Source: B21-G16 sp003644825 [NCBI: Candidatus Zhuqueibacterota bacterium]
GTDB taxonomy: Bacteria > SM23-31 > B21-G16
Length of the DNA stretch: 9,319 nt
NCBI GenBank assembly: GCA_003644825.1
Contig: QNDJ01000038.1
Span: forward strand, 1-9,319
Direction: 5' to 3'
Below the pieces are notes generated by a model. The model had not been told where the DNA came from and ran no database searches. It saw only the letters and a list, made by a program, of their open reading frames with translations. Position 1 is the first letter of the stretch. The number at the start of each line of letters is the position of its first letter. The position numbers were made by a program, and so were the translations under genes. Positions 6,388 to 9,319 of the stretch are shown here, piece by piece.

Positions 6388-6906
6388 ATGATTAAACTGG
6401 TAAGAATAGATGATAGATTAATACACGGGCAGGTATTAATAGGATGGGGAGAATATATAAATCCAGACCGATTTGTACTCTGTAGTAATGAAATTGCCAG
6501 TAATCAGTGGGAAAAGGAACTATATCTTTCATCTGCACCATCAGATATTAAAATATCTGTTTTTACAGTAGATGAAACTATAGAAAATTTAAAAAAAGGT
6601 GAATTCAAGAAAGAAAAAATAATATTACTTGTAGAATCACCTGAAATATTAATAGAACTCCTTGATAAAGGATTAGAATTTAATAGTGTAAATATTGGCG
6701 GAATGCATCTTAAAAAGAACGGATTAAAAATTCTTCCATATATATACCTTGATAAAAAGGACATAAACAATTTCAAGTTACTATCTGAAAAAAATATTAA
6801 ACTTGAATGTCAGGAATTGCCCGATTCAAAAAAATATGATTTAATGAAATTATTAAAACCTTATCTTTCCGACTCAAATAAAGAGGTTGAAAATGCAGAA
6901 GTATAA
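6388..6906 (+). CDS. PTS IIB domain protein, mannose/fructose/sorbose family
   Basis: IIB of this family receives phosphate from IIA on a His and normally passes it to sugar bound by the IICD membrane complex. The N-terminus [18 protein letters not shown] is the family signature, with His13 as the phosphorylation site. [25 protein letters not shown] follows, then [11 protein letters not shown], the segment VNIGGMHLK and a C-terminal part with [19 protein letters not shown]. At 172 residues it is slightly longer than usual, because an acidic tail ([10 protein letters not shown]) overlaps the start of leuS. It begins 18 bases after the IIA stop with only an A-rich, weak ribosome site. No IIC/IID partner is visible, so the phosphate acceptor is unknown. 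It may signal rather than transport. Confidence 0.92.
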   Translation: MIKLVRIDDRLIHGQVLIGWGEYINPDRFVLCSNEIASNQWEKELYLSSAPSDIKISVFTVDETIENLKKGEFKKEKIILLVESPEILIELLDKGLEFNSVNIGGMHLKKNGLKILPYIYLDKKDINNFKLLSEKNIKLECQELPDSKKYDLMKLLKPYLSDSNKEVENAEV

Positions 6907-9319
6907 TCCAGAGGAAATAGAACTTAAATGGCAAAAAATATGGGCAGAAAAAAAGATATTCAAAACTGATAATAAAAGTGAAAAACCAAAATTTTACAAT
7001 CTTGAAATGTATCCTTATCCATCTGGCCGTCTTCATATGGGGCACGTAAGAAATTTTGCTATTGGTGATGTCTACAGCAGGTTCAAAAGGATGAATGGCT
7101 ATAATGTTTTATACCCTACAGGGTTTGATGCATTTGGTTTACCTGCTGAAAATGCTGCAATTAAACATAAGATTCATCCAAAAAAGTGGACTATGGACTG
7201 TATAAATACTATAATCGGGCAGATGAAAAGGCTCGGCTTCAGTTATGATTGGTCAAGGCTTTTATATACCTGTGATGAAAAATACTATAAATGGAATCAA
7301 TGGATTTTTTTAAAATTTTATGAAAGAGGTCTGGCCTATAAAAAAATAGCACCTGTGAACTGGTGCTCATCCTGTAAAACTGTCCTGGCAAATGAGCAGG
7401 TTGTCGATGGAAAATGCTGGCGGTGTAAATCTGATGTAGGTGAAAAACAGCTTGAACAATGGTTCTTTAAGATTACTGAATATGCAGAAGAACTGCTCAA
7501 TGATTTAAAAAAACTGAAAGGATGGCCTGAAAAAGTTAAAATTATGCAGGAAAACTGGATAGGAAAATCCGAAGGAACAATAATCGACTTCCCCGTTAAA
7601 GACTCAAACCTGAAAATACCAGCCTTTACAACACGAATCGATACTATATTTGGTGTAACATATATGGTGCTTGCACCCGAGCATCATATCATAAATGAAC
7701 TTATTAAAGAAAATGAAAATAAAGAAAAAATTTTAAATTTCATTAAAAATGTAAAAAAGAAATCAAGAATTGAAAGAACCGCTGAAGGAAAAGAAAAAGA
7801 AGGAATATTTATTAATAAATATTTTATCAATCCATTAAGCAGGGAATCCTGCCCTATATATATAGCTGATTATGTATTACCGGATTATGGAACAGGTGCA
7901 GTAATGGCAGTTCCTGCCCATGACCAGAGAGATTTTGAATTTGCTAAAAAATATAATCTTCCCATTAAAGTTGTTATTGTTCCCTCAAAAGATAAAACTA
8001 TTGAAGAAGAAAATATGAAAGAAGCATTTACAGATTATGGAATACTGGTCAATTCAGGAGAATTTAACGGCTTAAGCAGTGAAAATGCAATAGAAAAAAT
8101 TAACTACTACCTTGAAAAAGAAAAAACTGGAAAAAGAACAATTAACTATAGATTGAGAGACTGGCTTATCTCCCGTCAGCGGTACTGGGGTACGCCAATT
8201 CCAGTAATATATTGTCAAAGATGTGGAATAGTTCCTGTTCCAGAAGAAGAACTACCGGTTGTTCTTCCTGAAGATGTGGAATTCACAGGAAGAGGAAACC
8301 CTCTTGAAACTTCAAAAACATTTATCGATTGTAAATGCCCCGAATGCGGTGGAAAAGGAAGAAGAGAAACAGACACAATGGACACCTTTGTCGATAGCAG
8401 CTGGTATTTCTTAAGATTCATTACACCTCAATACTCAAGCCTTCCATTTGATCCGGAGCTCGCAAACAGATGGATGCCGGTTGACCAGTATATCGGTGGA
8501 ATTGAACATGCAATTCTTCATCTGCTATATTCTCGTTTCTTTACTAAAGCCCTAAAAGATATGAATCTTTTATCAGTAGATATTCCTTTTAAAAAACTAT
8601 TTACTCAGGGTATGGTAACAAAGGATGGTGTGGCAATGTCTAAATCCCTCGGGAATGTTGTTTTCCCGGAAGAAATAATTGGTAAATACGGGGTCGATGC
8701 TTCAAGATTATTTCTATTATTTACTTCACCTCCTGAAAAAGATATGGAATGGAGTGATAAAGGTATTAACGGTGCCTACAGATTCCTAAACAGAGTATGG
8801 AATCTCGTTATTGAAAACCTGAGTAAACTCACCACTGAAAGTCAGTTCGATTTTGAAAATCTCAATAAATTTGAAAAAGAAATCGTAAGAACAACAGACC
8901 ACACCATTAAGAAAGTCACCGATGATATAGAACGTTTTCATTTAAATACAGCTATCAGTAGTTTGATGGAGTTAACCAATCTACTTTACAGGTTTATATT
9001 AGAACCGGATAACCTGAAATCAAATTCGGGTAAAACAGTATTTACAAGAGCACTTAAAACTTTAATTCATCTACTACACCCTTTTACACCTCATATATGT
9101 GAAGAGTTATGGTCTATTATGGGCGAGACAAAATTGCTTTCTTTGATGAACTGGCCCGAATACAATACTGAATACTTAAAAAAAGAAGAGGTTACAATTG
9201 TAATACAGATCAATGGTAAAGTTAGAGGAAACATAAACGTACCTGTAAATGCACCAGAATCAGAAATAAAAGAAATCGCTCTTAAACTTAATAATATTAA
9301 AAAATATACAGAAAAAGGC
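6893..9319 (+). CDS. leuS: leucyl-tRNA synthetase (3' end beyond window)
   Basis: LeuRS charges tRNA-Leu and edits mischarged products. All 809 codons to the window edge are open. The class I signature is [11 protein letters not shown], with HMGH at 48-51. A zinc-type insert has CSSC (158-161) and CWRC (175-178). The CP1 editing domain carries TTRIDT (246-251) and [18 protein letters not shown], with Asp344. A second Cys cluster lies at 441/444 and 482/485. The KMSKS loop reads AMSKSLGN (581-588), with Ala in place of the first Lys. The C-terminus [12 protein letters not shown] is typical, and about 20 residues are probably missing beyond the edge. The ATG at 6893 lies inside the end of the IIB gene (14-base overlap) with AGAGG about 8 bases upstream, so translation is probably coupled. 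It is the last visible gene and may share the topA-to-IIB transcript. Confidence 0.97.
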   Translation, partial: MQKYNPEEIELKWQKIWAEKKIFKTDNKSEKPKFYNLEMYPYPSGRLHMGHVRNFAIGDVYSRFKRMNGYNVLYPTGFDAFGLPAENAAIKHKIHPKKWTMDCINTIIGQMKRLGFSYDWSRLLYTCDEKYYKWNQWIFLKFYERGLAYKKIAPVNWCSSCKTVLANEQVVDGKCWRCKSDVGEKQLEQWFFKITEYAEELLNDLKKLKGWPEKVKIMQENWIGKSEGTIIDFPVKDSNLKIPAFTTRIDTIFGVTYMVLAPEHHIINELIKENENKEKILNFIKNVKKKSRIERTAEGKEKEGIFINKYFINPLSRESCPIYIADYVLPDYGTGAVMAVPAHDQRDFEFAKKYNLPIKVVIVPSKDKTIEEENMKEAFTDYGILVNSGEFNGLSSENAIEKINYYLEKEKTGKRTINYRLRDWLISRQRYWGTPIPVIYCQRCGIVPVPEEELPVVLPEDVEFTGRGNPLETSKTFIDCKCPECGGKGRRETDTMDTFVDSSWYFLRFITPQYSSLPFDPELANRWMPVDQYIGGIEHAILHLLYSRFFTKALKDMNLLSVDIPFKKLFTQGMVTKDGVAMSKSLGNVVFPEEIIGKYGVDASRLFLLFTSPPEKDMEWSDKGINGAYRFLNRVWNLVIENLSKLTTESQFDFENLNKFEKEIVRTTDHTIKKVTDDIERFHLNTAISSLMELTNLLYRFILEPDNLKSNSGKTVFTRALKTLIHLLHPFTPHICEELWSIMGETKLLSLMNWPEYNTEYLKKEEVTIVIQINGKVRGNINVPVNAPESEIKEIALKLNNIKKYTEKG

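Noticed and set aside
6504-6776. Minus-strand ORF of 90 codons opposite the IIB gene
   Set aside because: Antisense to a well-supported IIB domain, with no motif and no ribosome site.

Overview
The window holds a compact, A+T-rich stretch of bacterial chromosome with every gene on the + strand. It reads as core housekeeping DNA from a probably uncultured, low-G+C bacterium. Protein sequences alone do not let me name the phylum. The pairing of hpf, hprK and mannose-family PTS IIA/IIB genes, with no IICD permease gene in view, resembles regulatory PTS clusters known from Deltaproteobacteria and several poorly cultured diderm phyla. That is a hint, not a classification. I see no mobile elements, CRISPR array, tRNA or rRNA, and no gene-free stretch longer than 300 bases.

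Region 1 (1-1520) is the ribosomal/SSB block. A Lys-rich C-terminal tail (1-99, perhaps the end of ribosomal protein S6) is followed by a spacer with a possible weak terminator and a plausible sigma70-type promoter. Then come ssb, rpsR (TTG start) and rplI, closed by a clear intrinsic terminator at 1495-1520. The order ssb-rpsR-rplI is the classic bacterial arrangement and supports the S6 guess.

Region 2 (1565-4668) is DNA topology and chromosome resolution: topA with four C-terminal zinc ribbons, then a XerC/XerD tyrosine recombinase. The junction is odd. The recombinase's conserved N-terminal helix is encoded upstream of its first ATG/GTG/TTG codon, inside the 3' end of topA in another frame.

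Region 3 (4705-6906) is a regulatory cluster: short hibernation factor hpf, HPr kinase/phosphorylase hprK, a mannose-family IIA domain and a IIB domain. No HPr, enzyme I, IIC or IID lies in the window, so the cluster looks more like a phospho-relay or sensor module than a complete sugar transporter. Its IIA carries a Gly where the family usually has an active-site Asp.

Region 4 (6893-9319) is leuS, overlapping the IIB gene by 14 bases and running off the window about 20 residues short of its expected end. No terminator is visible between topA and leuS, so these genes may be transcribed together.

I did not find a convincing undescribed system. The points most worth checking are the topA-xer junction, the orphan PTS module next to hpf/hprK, and departures from consensus in the SSB tip, the IIA active site and the LeuRS KMSKS loop.
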